Shown: positions 10,086 through 20,040 of the stretch, piece by piece
Layout: each line of letters begins with the position of its first letter
Position numbering within the stretch: the first letter of the stretch is position 1
Source: Hygrocybe punicea
Taxonomy: Eukaryota; Basidiomycota; Agaricomycetes; Agaricales; Hygrophoraceae
Direction of reading: 5' to 3'
Length of the DNA: 64,000 bases
NCBI GenBank assembly: GCA_963556145.1
Contig: OY744465.1
Location: 620,001 to 684,000, forward strand
Translations under genes and position numbers: made by a program
Notes under the pieces: generated by a model
The model's input: the letters and a program-made list of their open reading frames with translations, nothing else
Told to the model about the DNA's origin: nothing
The model's database searches: none

Positions 10086-10819
10086 AATCCACGTACGTAC
10101 CGAAATGCCGATGAAGCGTTTCCTAACCCTCTCATTGTCTGTAAAGTGCGAAGACTGCCGCTTTCGAGACTACCATGGTACAGTCAATTGAGGTATTGGG
10201 GGATGTATTGACACTTACTATCGCCTGACCTGTCGTGACATGGCTTCTTTTGTCCACCAACTAAATGATAGAGAAGCATGAGAAATCGTTGCCGCAAGTA
10301 AAATAATGGGACCACGTATGGAGATCTCATCCACACGGGCCCCGCACACAAACAGTTTCGCTGACTTGTAGATAACATTTATCTGGAACAACATAAAGAG
10401 GATATAAGCACGAAATAGATATTCCTTACTGATTTGGCGGCTAGCTTCTTCAACAGGTTGCCACCATGCAAGAGCCCGTTGTGTGTCAAGAACTAGACAT
10501 GACATCAGCAAAATAATGACGATAGCAGCGCGAATGGTACCAGAGCCAGCATATCTTTGACAGCAGATGTGCAGGCGGCGTGATTGCCAGTTTCAGCATC
10601 CTGTGCGTTCGAAGTCACGATAGAAGAGCTTGTGTTGTTAGGGTTGGTGTTGGATGACATCGACGACATCATGTGAATGCGGGGAATGTTGGGAGAGAAT
10701 GTATGAGGATATTGAGTGAGTCCTAGTGATTATATACCGAAATTATCATGAGCCGGTCCCATTTTCAGGGAATCCGTGAATCGACAATTGGCGGTCGCAT
10801 CTGCAGGCAAGAGGAATGC
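10086..10819 (-). repeat. Upstream of F-box gene; relic of Tnp2-element 3' region
   Basis: No gene called. Reverse-strand sequence at about 10,250-10,450 (FLFRAYILFMLFQI and CGARVDEISIRGP in one frame) resembles 6,630-6,780, a block also related to 23,340-23,430. It is therefore repeat-derived. Confidence 0.4.
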
Positions 10820-11225
10820 CGTTACATAGATACCTAAATTGACAATCGTCGTTAGAAAGCCCAAACCTCACGGGCAGGAGTACCTCTAAATTCAAACAAT
10901 AAACAGCAAGTGACTCATTCTCTCATTTGGCTCAAAGTTTCTTTCAATTATTATTGTTGTACAGTACCATACCCTTGAGCAGAACTTCCACTACAAGGAC
11001 GCTGAAAACGATGGTGACAGTATCTAAACAAGAGGGAAGCGCTCACGTGCGCACCATGCTTTGGCTTTTGTGGTGAATTGAATGGCAATCAATCGGTGCT
11101 TGAAATTGGCACCGGCGATTCAAGCCACTCACGCATGAAAACCAAACGGAGTTCGAATATATCTCCGTTCACTATAAGAGGACAGGCCCGTTCATCCACC
11201 CACTACGCTCATCTTCTTCTTAGGA
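10820..11225 (+). repeat. Tnp2 5' module, copy 2 (3'-truncated)
   Basis: Matches module copy 1 from GATACCTAAATTGACAATCG to the TCGAATATATCTCCGTTCA block, then breaks off near CATCCACCC. The transposase exons that should follow are missing; unrelated DNA and the WD40 gene follow instead. Confidence 0.6.
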
Positions 11226-11656
11226 GAGTAGAAAATATGGACTTTTAACTGGGTATGAGAGTGTAAGCAAATCATTGTGTGAGATGAGATTCCGCTGGAA
11301 TCGTTGGATCGCTTGTCCATGTAGATCGGTGTCTCGAGTCATGCCTGTTCAGTCATAAGTTATCAATTGCGACAACGATTCTCAAAGTTTATTGTAAACA
11401 TGTACGTCCTTAGGCCTTTGTTTCCTTGACAGCCGCAGGATCCATGACTTCAATTGTTCAACTAGATGTCGTCAGCAACGATCACCATCTTAATATCTCT
11501 CTTGCCATCCGTAAATGGCGGTACTACCCGTCTATTAGTATAAAGTTGACCGTTCAGCCCAATTCAGCCCATTGAATTCACCGAGAAATGTCGTCGCCTC
11601 TAGTGAGCCACGCGTGTTCTCGCTGGAACTCATCTAATTTCACTGTCAAGTCACTC

Positions 11657-13310
11657 TCCTGCATACCTTCGCTCGTCATACGAATAGCATCAACTCTATT
11701 GCATTCTGTCCAGAAGGATTGACGCTGTTGAGTGGTGGGAAGTCCCCTTCACCGCTCCGTCAGTGTCCTCTGCTCAAATATATTTAGGAGATGATGCTCT
11801 TCTTGTTGCGTGGAGCTTGGAGACAGGTGAAAAAATTCAAGAAATAGAGTGTAATTTCCACGGGCCAGTCACTTCCATCACATGGGTCAGGCTGGACAAC
11901 AACGATCCAGTCAATTTCCTTGTTTTCGGCTGCAATGATGGTTCTTTGCACATGTACCAACGTCCAGAGTGCAACGTGAGCCATTCTTTCTTCTCAGGTT
12001 CCTCTGTTCTTTAGTGACCCCGCTAGTTTCAATTTGAGTTTGTCTTTCTTACAGAAGCACATGATGGTGCAGTTCATGATGTCAAGTTTCATCCGAGCAC
12101 TGGCAGGCTAGCCAGCATTGGCAGTGGCTTTGCGCAAGTCTGGACCATAGAGAAAGAAGGTGGCCACGATTGAATGCTCAACCTGATATGTCTTTTGATA
12201 ACCTTCCTAGGTTGTCTAATGAAACTCGCAGAACCTTCACCCCGGCAAAACCTGGTCGCTAGGAATGTTATGTTTTGTGACGATGGGGCAAGTATCATCA
12301 TATGCTACCTGGAATCTCATCAGGTGTAAGTGGTATCATTTAACTATCTCTTGGCATGTATTGACAACCCACAGCGTCTGTTATACAATTGAGCCTTGGA
12401 CGGTAAAATGGTCTGGTAAAATTCCAACTAGAATGTAGGTAGGGATGTGGACAGATCTTCTGTTTTGCTGATGATTCCATAGCGGATGCACAGCATTGGA
12501 CGATCAAAGACTACTTGTCTCAAACCTTTACGATGGGCTTGACGAGTATCAGGTTCCTACCATGAAACGACAACGACAATTTCGGCACACAATAATTCGC
12601 AATAGTCCTCTGCAGGTCGTAACCGCCCGTGGAGGGGATTGGATAATCTCTGGAGGAGATGATGGATTTGCGAGGATTTTCGACTCTCGCACAGGGCAGT
12701 TTCTGGAGCGATTGAGCCACGGATCGGCAGGAGAAATGGTGCAAGTGGTCTCAGTATGTTTGGTCTATGTTTGTGTCGATCCAATCACCAAATAGTTGCC
12801 AGACCCATCGACAAGGTCATCATTGCCTAGTCGCAACGGGTCTTTCAAATGGTGGTCCCTCTACAGTGAAAGTATGGTCTTATCACAATGAACCGGTGGG
12901 TTGTTTTTGTTCACTATTATCCTGATATACTTCATGTCATGTGTAGAACGTGCAGCCCGCAAAGCGTCCCCCGCATTTGAAGAACATCATGAAATCGGCA
13001 GACCTATCTTTGCTTCAGGTGTTACTGTTGATTTTATTTTTCTCCATCCTTGTGAACGTTGTGAATATGCACACGACATTCATTTTTAACCAGACCATGT
13101 CAATATTGATGGCTTTCCAGACGAGGATTGCAACTTTGTAGGGGATACATACACTAGGGGAGCTGTGACATTGAGAACCGTAATTGAAATGGTTAAAACC
13201 AGAACTGTAATATTAATGGAGCCTTGCTTGGTCAAACGTATCACAAGTGGGAGAGGGGCATGACATCCAAAATCAGGTTGACAAAGAGGAAAGTCGAATT
13301 TTATGGCCAC
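11657..13310 (+). CDS. WD40-repeat protein, multi-exon (possibly degraded)
   Basis: Exons give successive WD40 blades: HTNSINSIAFCPEGLTLLS near 11,675; DDALLVAWSLETGE from 11,788; FHGPVTSITW and FLVFGCNDGSLHMYQ up to 11,975; AHDGAVHDVKFHPSTG near 12,060; and GGDDGFARIFDSRTG near 12,650. The segment THRQGHHCLVATG near 12,810 starts a further blade ending in STVKVWSYH. Introns are short with GTGAG or GTAAG donors. The splice near 12,054 does not keep frame as read, so either an alternative site is used or the gene is damaged. WD40 propellers are interaction platforms; the specific role is unknown. It lies in the left-arm DNA absent from the right arm. Confidence 0.6.
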
Positions 13311-13617
13311 TGGATGGTTCCGTTGTTGCAGGTGTAAGCTATGGCTAGGTTTACATGGGGACCCATTGATTCATCTCGCATTCGCGCCATTCTCAGGTAC
13401 CTAAATTCAGTCGGAAACAAAGTAAGATATGACGTGTGACATTTGTGACATATCACGTGCCTCTGCTGACACTGATCGTTTTGGCATCCTCGAGGGCACA
13501 ATTTTTTGGTGGCATTACATAATATATTGTATGTATGATCTGATGGTGTCACGTAGCCTAAAATAAAAATTGAAGCTCCTAAAAACTACCCATTCACTAC
13601 TTGTCAACGGTTCTCAG
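13311..13617. other. 3' flank of WD40 gene
   Basis: No gene seen. GGCTAGGTTTACATGGG near 13,340 resembles GGCTAGGTTTATATGGG near 6,750. Another repeat junction with module copy 3 lies at about 13,618. Confidence 0.3.
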
Positions 13618-13837
13618 AAACCAAGTTCTTGAATTGGGGAAGGTGCATGGTGCGATTCAAGCCATGATAACCAAACGGAGTTCGAATATATCTCCGTTCA
13701 CTATAAGAGGCAAGGCCCGTTCATCCGGCTCTTCTTCCCACTCCATGTCCACAACTCGTCCACAAATATCTTTCAGGCTCACGCTCATTCCAAGTAGGGT
13801 CCAAATAGGGTAGAAAATATGTACTTGCGCACAACGC
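13618..13837 (+). repeat. Tnp2 5' module, copy 3, first part
   Basis: Starts in the middle of the module (TCGAATATATCTCCGTTCA at about 13,680) and runs to GCGCACAACGC, where the LTR retroelement interrupts it. It resumes at 16,603. Confidence 0.6.
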
Positions 13838-13992
13838 TGGAGTGGTATGGAGGTACCGCTCTGAGGGCTAGCTGGAGAGTCTCGCTGAAGAGCTGGCGAG
13901 GAAGACTTGATTGGGACTGACTACTGACAGGGATCTATCTACAACGAACCGTGGGAGCCTCGTCACGTGACTAGGCACTCGCTACCACTCCA
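13838..13992 (-). repeat. 3' LTR of small LTR retroelement
   Basis: About 155 bp, TGGAGTGGTATGG...CTACCACTCCA. It is nearly identical to the 16,445 copy; differences include GGTATGG/GGTACGG and ACCGCTCTGA/ACTGCTCCGA. Confidence 0.75.
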
Positions 13993-14036
13993 ATTGCCCC
14001 CCTCCCTCATAGCGACGTCCTCGTCGCTATCGAAGA
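13993..14036 (-). other. Polypurine tract and conserved hairpin before the 3' LTR
   Basis: On the minus strand GAGGGAGGGGGGCAA ends one base before the LTR, as expected of a plus-strand primer tract. Just upstream is AGCGACG-AGGA-CGTCGCT, a perfect 7-bp stem. The element at 57.5-61.0 kb has the same arrangement (AGCGAC...GTCGCT, then AGAGAAGGGGGGCAC). Confidence 0.6.
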
Positions 14037-14122
14037 CCTGAAAGAAAGAAAGAAAGAAAGAAAGAAAGAAAAAAAAAAAAAAGGGAAGAGGAAAGAAAGA
14101 GGAAAAAAGACTGAAAAAGAAA

Positions 14123-16372
14123 CTAGTCTACTCCACTGGGGTCTAGCAAAGGAGGTCCAAGACTGGGATCAAAGGGAATGGGAACTTGTCCAGAAAAAGA
14201 TGGAAAGGAAACAGAGGGTTGGGAAAAGGCAGGAGAAACGTCGTGGACACAAGCTGGAAGTTTTGATGAGTTTCGCATAGAGATGGTGGGAAGATGGCGG
14301 GGTTGTACTCGGAATGGGGAGTTGTCGAAATGTGTTGGGTATGGTTGACGACGAGGTGGGATTTTATGTACGGGGTATCTCGGGGGAAGGTTTTGAGGGT
14401 GGACACGGCGGTGACGGTAGCGAAGCGTGGACCATGGATTTTGCGCTCGGGGGTAGGTGAGGGTAGGGATGCTCTTCGGTCGCCAAATAGGGGCATGGGT
14501 GGGGCGGGTGTCGCGCCAGGTATGGTTTTGACAGGGAATGTTGAATGCAAGGACGGCTTGGGTTTTCGGGGCAGGGATATTGTCGTGGTATGCTGATGGT
14601 GGTGTTTCCACGGGTTCCGTTTGCGTAGACGCGTCGGCATATCGTTTTGTGGCCATAGGTGGGTCTGCCTCGTGTGCAGTCGCAGGTCCGGTATGTGCCT
14701 CCGTGCTCGCGGGTTGTTGCTTTTTCTCATCTTGCCCTTTGATGTTTCGCCTCGGAGCACCATCCCTCTCATTTCGGTTCTCTCCTGCGAGGATCTCCGC
14801 GATTTGGGATGGCAGAGGCCATGCTCGGCCGTCGTAGTGTGTTTGGTGGTTGTTGGAAGCGTGGTACGGTGTGGGGGCGAGATGCTCGCGTTGGGGGTTT
14901 GGTTTTGGGTCAGGGTAGGCGGGGATGGTGGGTCGAGACGGTGTAGGCGCGAGACGTTCGTGTAGGAAGGGTTTCGAGGCTGATTTCGCGGTGCTGGGAG
15001 TGGGTATGCCAGTGGGCGTTGACCACTCGCACTCGTGCAACCTTTTTGGGTCGGGGTGGGACAAGTTTGCAGGCTGGGATGGAACGGGCGCTGGACAGGG
15101 CTCTGGGGTTGGCTTTGCATTGGGGTTGGGTCTACACGCCGGGCGTTCGCGCTCACGGCCGCTTTTGGCACTGGGGTTGGGGTATTTCGAAGGGAGCACG
15201 CGGCTGTGCTCTGCTCCGGGGTGCTTTGGGTTGGGGGTGGCGAGAGCCGCGGGCGCTGGGCATTCGCGTCCGTGCTCAGTTTGGAGGTGGTTGGCATTGT
15301 GGGACGGCGTGGTGGATGCGTTTGACGTGGGCTGGGGCTCGTCTTGGCACACCGGCATTGGCATCTGTGGTTTCTGGGTCAACGGGGGCGGGGCCGTACG
15401 TTGGGGTTGCGGCTGAGGTGCTGGTGGTGCTTCGCGGTGCTTCACGTTCATTGGTGACGTGGCGGCAGCAGCTGGGCTGGACTGGGGTTCGTTTGGGCAC
15501 ACGGGTGCTCGCGTTGGCCGTTCCTCGGTCGACGTGGGTGTGGTTGGACGCTGGGGCCATGGTCCGGGTATTGAAGGCGAAGGCTGCAGCGTTGGGTGCA
15601 GCCGTGATGTGGCAGTCGTGTTGGGCGTGATGGGCACGCATGCGGACAGCGTTGGGGCCTGCGAGACGGTAGACGGGGTTGCCGTTGACGTTGTGGGGAC
15701 TTGGGGTGTGGTTGCGAGGGTGGGGGACGCGAACGTGGCAGTTGGGTTGGGGGCGCGTTCTGACGTGTTTTGCAGCGAGGGTGGGGCCATTTGGGTGGGC
15801 AATAACGACGTGGCGTGCTCGGGCGCGAACGTCGACGTTTTTGGTGGAGGTGGGCACGCTGTGGTGTGCTGGGGCGCGTTTTCGCGCGTGGATGGGGCCG
15901 TTTGGATGCTTGGGTTGGGGTATTTCGGCGGGTTTCGGGGCCCGTGCCTCGTTTTTGGCTTCATGTGGTTGGGACTAGTAAGGTGGGGTGACGGGGTTGT
16001 TGAACGTTTGCGTTCAGAGGTGTTGGGTGGTGTTGGAGTGATGTTGCCGGGCACCGGGGCAGTGGGCGTCGTGGTTGCTCTCGTTGGGGTCCACGTCGCT
16101 GTGGGCTGCATGTGGTTGGCGTGGGCCGTTGGCCATGTGGTTTGTGGCTCGTTTTTTGTATTGGTTTTCCGCCGCGTTTTTTCCTTCTTTGCTCGTTCTT
16201 TTTGTTTCTTTTTAGTAGTCATTGGTGTGGGTCGAGAAAATGAAAACGTTTGATGTTCGGAAAATGGTTCGGTGCTCGGAAAATTGCTTGGTGTTCGGGA
16301 AACTGCTTGGTGTGCTGTGCTCTGTGCTCTGTGCTCGGTACGCGTAAAATCACTGGGGTGCTGAAAATTCAC
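14123..16372 (-). CDS. 749-aa proline/threonine-rich ORF of the LTR retroelement
   Basis: A single uninterrupted frame fills most of the internal region. A basic N-terminal patch (TKKKQKERAKKEKTRRK) is followed by a long Pro/Thr/Ala/Ser/His-rich chain with loose repeats such as PEHSTAAPSK-like and CPNEPQ/CQDEPQ motifs. No zinc knuckle, protease DTG, reverse transcriptase or integrase motif is seen. A Gag-like RNA-binding role is possible from the basic patch but unproven. The coding strand is strikingly poor in G and rich in A and C. The related element at 58,219-59,103 has a similar Pro-rich ORF, so this ORF is a shared feature of the family. Confidence 0.55.
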   Translation of the reverse strand: MNFQHPSDFTRTEHRAQSTAHQAVSRTPSNFPSTEPFSEHQTFSFSRPTPMTTKKKQKERAKKEKTRRKTNTKNEPQTTWPTAHANHMQPTATWTPTRATTTPTAPVPGNITPTPPNTSERKRSTTPSPHLTSPNHMKPKTRHGPRNPPKYPNPSIQTAPSTRENAPQHTTACPPPPKTSTFAPEHATSLLPTQMAPPSLQNTSERAPNPTATFASPTLATTPQVPTTSTATPSTVSQAPTLSACVPITPNTTATSRLHPTLQPSPSIPGPWPQRPTTPTSTEERPTRAPVCPNEPQSSPAAAATSPMNVKHREAPPAPQPQPQRTAPPPLTQKPQMPMPVCQDEPQPTSNASTTPSHNANHLQTEHGRECPAPAALATPNPKHPGAEHSRVLPSKYPNPSAKSGRERERPACRPNPNAKPTPEPCPAPVPSQPANLSHPDPKRLHECEWSTPTGIPTPSTAKSASKPFLHERLAPTPSRPTIPAYPDPKPNPQREHLAPTPYHASNNHQTHYDGRAWPLPSQIAEILAGENRNERDGAPRRNIKGQDEKKQQPASTEAHTGPATAHEADPPMATKRYADASTQTEPVETPPSAYHDNIPAPKTQAVLAFNIPCQNHTWRDTRPTHAPIWRPKSIPTLTYPRAQNPWSTLRYRHRRVHPQNLPPRYPVHKIPPRRQPYPTHFDNSPFRVQPRHLPTISMRNSSKLPACVHDVSPAFSQPSVSFPSFSGQVPIPFDPSLGPPLLDPSGVD

Positions 16373-16422
16373 TGGAGATCGTAGGAAGTCACTGAAAATT
16401 GCTGAAGACCAAGGTTGTGTTC

Positions 16423-16441
16423 GAATCCGCTCTCATCACCA
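16423..16441 (-). other. Primer-binding site complementary to a tRNA 3' end
   Basis: On the plus strand the sequence reads like the end of a tRNA: T-loop GTTCGAATCC, acceptor CTCTCATCA, then CCA. Its complement, starting TGGTGATGAGAG, lies three bases from the right LTR, in the position of a minus-strand primer site. The match appears to extend beyond the acceptor into the T-arm. The distance from the T-loop to CCA is one base shorter than in a standard tRNA. The tRNA isotype is not determined. Confidence 0.65.
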
Positions 16442-16444
16442 CGT

Positions 16445-16598
16445 TGGAGTGGTACGGAGGTACTGCTCCGAGGGCTAGCTGGAGAGTCTCGCTGAAGAGC
16501 TGGCGAGGAAGACTTGATTGGGACTGACTACTGACAGGGATCTATCTACAACGAACCGTGGGAGCCTCGTCACGTGACTAGGCACTCGCTACCACTCC
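16445..16598 (-). repeat. 5' LTR of small LTR retroelement
   Basis: Partner of 13,838-13,992. It contains TGACTACTGACAGGGATC and CACGTGACTAGG as landmarks. It ends CCACTCC, followed by G where the other copy has A. Confidence 0.75.
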
Positions 16599-16602
16599 GA
16601 TG

Positions 16603-17076
16603 CCGAGCAATTAATTGTGTCATTGCGAGACGAGATGAGAAAAAAAAGGTTAACCTACTGGTAACAATAATTACAGGATATTCGTCGAGTCAGCTATCTC
16701 TTAGGAGCAAGTGAGCGAATAATTATGTCAAGGTGGTAACGACGGTGGAACAAAAAAAAAGGGCTAATCGGTAGATTGGTCTCAAGTCATGACTCTTCAT
16801 TCGTCACTGTCGATCTCATCCGCCCAAGTCATCGATAAAGTTTCCGCGAGAACGATACGCAATAGTTTCATAAATGTTATGGCAAGTGGTACATTATAGT
16901 CGCCTTGGAGCCACATCTTGATCACGCTGCCATCGTCAGAGCGATCGTATTTTTTGTCTGCTCTCGGTAGGATCCTGCCCCCTGAAACACATTTCCCGGA
17001 AAGAGGAAACAATATGTAGAGCGCCCGCATTCACTATATAACAGCGAAGGTGACCTGTGGTTTTTTTCAGTTTGCG
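16603..17076 (+). repeat. Tnp2 5' module, copy 3, second part
   Basis: Continues module copy 3 after the retroelement (CGAGCAATTAATTG onward) and leads directly into the ATG of the complete transposase gene at 17,077. It contains the A-run, GGGCTAATCGGTAG, TGACCTGTGG and TTTTTTTCAG landmarks. Confidence 0.6.
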
Positions 17077-17293
17077 ATGTTCTACCAACGCCACGACCTA
17101 CCCGTGCTCTCGGATGATGTACAGGAAGGATTCGAGGTAAGCGTGAATAATAAATCTGCTGACCAACTGACACATTAACAATGTGCAGGATAACCACGAT
17201 GTTCCCTCACTCTCGGATGATGTACAGGACGAATTCAAGGTAAGCGCATGAACTTTCAGTCTACCAACCAACGGACACATTAACAGCATGCAG
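17077..17293 (+). repeat. Mini-exon/intron array of Tnp2 (two units)
   Basis: Exon 1 (60 nt, MFYQRHDLPVLSDDVQEGFE) and exon 2 (51 nt, DNHDVPSLSDDVQDEFK) are each followed by an intron of about 53 nt. Both exons and introns are recognisably repeated (GTAAGCG...GACACATTAACA...GCAG). Phase 0 at both ends lets units be added or removed without breaking the frame. Confidence 0.7.
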
Positions 17294-20040
17294 GGCAACA
17301 GTAGAGGCTCTGTTGACGTGACTGTCAACTCGATAACAAGTGGTATTCGCAAGATGACTCTGCAATCTGCATCAGAGGTATGCCACAAAGTTTGCCGATG
17401 TAGTTATCAATAACATTGCTTTGCAGCATATTCAATGCGAGACGGAGGAATCTCTCACCGAGAAAGTGTTTAGGCTAACGCTACAGGATAACCTTACAAC
17501 TCCAACTCTGATGAACGGTGTGCCATTCTGGGGCTCCCAGACGTCGTCACCGTTTACGCTTCCGAACGAAAGTACCACCCACGCCACTCATGCCCCCACC
17601 GCAGTGACAGCTGTTGTGCAAGAGTCTACTTCAAGCATTACCACTGACGCTATTCCTCGTGCTTTACAATATGACCGACTTTTGTTATTTGATCACAAAA
17701 TAGAGCTCCATCTGGCCAGTGTCGAACAACTCCTCGACGGGCTATCCCATCCTACTGGGTCTGCGTCACGAGGCGTAATTGGTTCTCTGGAGGAGCACAG
17801 ATGCTGGATGGTGGCTACCATTCAGGTCGTACGTGTGATGGATATTTGTCAAGATGAGCCGACTCTAGATCTCCAGAGAGCCATGTTGTCGAATTTGGCC
17901 GTTTTTCAGGATGGGATTGATGATTGCTTGAGAACCCTCAAAGCCAGAACTTCGGATTCAACAGGACCTGAGATCATTTGTGATACTCGTATGTGACAAT
18001 TACCTGTCCCCGGGAAAGACTGAGACGCTTATGCAGCTTGTTAGAACACTTCTTTAGTAACTCTCTTCGTAAAGCCCAGCCACTTACACTCATCTCCGTG
18101 TTCATCGTACTGGTTCTCAACGTTTTTGGGCACATCACACACCCTTGGTGCAATGTCGTCCTTGGTCTTTTAAAGGTTCTCCTGAGAACGGCTTTTGGAA
18201 CGTCAGAACGCGAAAAAAAGATCTTAGATCGTTTGCCGAAAGACATGCACACCGTCCGAGCCCTGTTCAATCTTGAGGCGTCCACCACAATTTACGCATG
18301 CTGTCCGAAGTGTTCTGCTCTGCACAAGCCGGAAGAGAAAGGAAAACTTTTGGTCTATCCTGCCCGTTGTCAACATAGTCGGCTTCAAGGGGGGAAAGTA
18401 TGCAGGACACGGTTAGTAAAGCAAGTGGTCCACAACGGGGAGAGCGTCAGGACACCAATACGACCGTTTGCGGTTCAAAATTTTGACCGCTTTGTCGCTG
18501 GATTACTCAGTCGACCAGGGATGGAAGAGGCAATGGATCGAGGTACAATCTTCCGCCAGCAGAACGACATGTGGGATATCAAGGACGGTAGTGGAATCGT
18601 TGAGCTCCAAGGACCGGATGAACAGCCATTCATGGATGGTTTGAAGCGATCCGAGCTCCGTCTAGCATGGAGTCTCTCAGTCGACTGGTTCAACCCTTAC
18701 CTGAATAAAGTGGCTGGAAAGGCGGGGTCTGTCGGATCAATCGCCATGGCTTTGCTGAACCTTCCCCCGAGTCTTCGTTACAAGCCCGAGAACCTGTACC
18801 TTATGGGTGTCATCCCTGGACCAAAGGAACCTTCGCTTGATGAAGTAGATCACTTCCTCGCTGTCCTTGTGGAAATGCTTTTGCCGTCTTGGCAAAAGGG
18901 GACGTGGTTTACCCGCACTCACCGCAATCCAAACGGTCAAATGGTCCAGTCAGCCATTGCGGTTTCTGTGAATGATCTCGTCGCAGCTCGCAAAGTTTAC
19001 GGTTTTGCGTCACATTCTGCCACCATATTTTGTGCGATGTGTCGTCTTACCAAGGCTGAGATCAACAATTTTGATATCTTGACTTGGCCAAGACAACTAA
19101 CTCGTGAGGAGTATGTCCAAGCAGCAGAAGATTGGCAGGCCGCCCGTACTCAAACAGCGAGGAAGCGGCTATACCAGCAAAATGGGGTTCGATGGTCTGT
19201 GTTATCAAAACTTCCTTATTGGAACCCTTTCCAAAGCATAGTTGTCGACTGCATGCATAACTTTTTCCCGGGACTTGTTCAGTTCCACTTTCGACAGGTC
19301 ATTGGCATTGATCACTCATTGGAAAAGTATCATGTATTGGACGATCAACCTGTTGACGAGAAGCACATGAAGAAGGCCAGAAAAGTACTTCTATCTAATC
19401 CAAGTGTTGGCGCACTCCGACGCCTCACACTTCCCGTGTTAAAGTGCCTGTGCATGGAAAACGAGGTGCCACTGCCTGGCCGGATTAACGGGTGACTTGT
19501 TTGTAAAGCCGACGTCATCATCGCACTGTTGGTACGTAGCCCCGAGAATACAGACCCAGAGAATCAAACTAATTGCGGCCTAGTCTCGCCAAGTTAATCA
19601 GCCGAGCGACGACTCCATGGTAGTCGATGAGGATGCTCCCTCATGCAACGACAACGCCGAGCCCCTAATCATTGGAAATGAGTATGTTGCCGATGGCACG
19701 GAGGTACCAACCAAGGAGCAAACCGAGGAAAATGACCGGTACCAGCTGCTTACGAAGGAGGAGCTGCTTCAAATCCGCAAACATTTACAAAACGTCATTC
19801 ACCCGTCTTGGCATTGCGGTCCCCCGAAAAATCTTGGTGAGCCTGGACATGAGAAACTTAAGGCCGATCAATGGCGATCATGTATTGAATTTGACCTTCC
19901 GGTTTCTCTGGCACAGCTTTGGTCAGCTGACCAAGGCGGAAAAGATAAATGGGTGCTTCGCCGTCGGAAATTGGTACACAGCACTATGCTTCTCGCTACG
20001 GCGATTCGCTGGGCCACTTCGCATAGGACATCACAAACGC

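Larger units (their letters stand above)
13838..16598 (-). mobile_element. Small non-autonomous LTR retroelement with proline-rich ORF
   Basis: Two direct repeats of about 155 bp (13,838-13,992 and 16,445-16,598) enclose 2.45 kb. Their ends are inverted, TGGAGTGGTA and TACCACTCCA. Read on the minus strand, the element has a tRNA-complementary primer site next to the right LTR and a purine-rich tract next to the left LTR. It carries a single long ORF without reverse transcriptase, protease or integrase motifs. The putative 4-bp target duplication is ACGC on the left and ATGC on the right. It interrupts module copy 3 between ACAACGC and CGAGCAA, a junction that is continuous in other copies. 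Replication in trans by a full-length retroelement is inferred. Confidence 0.75.

Noticed and set aside
14040..14090. Regulatory significance of the GAAA repeat
   Set aside because: A simple microsatellite at the 3' end of the retroelement. Nothing ties it to a function.
14294..16253. Gly/Val-rich plus-strand open frames opposite the proline-rich ORF
   Set aside because: They are antisense by-products of the strongly skewed composition. The retroelement signals (primer site, purine tract) place the coding strand on minus.
16415..16441. A tRNA gene
   Set aside because: Only the T-arm and acceptor 3' end are present, with no D-arm, anticodon arm or A-box. The position beside an LTR identifies it as a primer-binding site.
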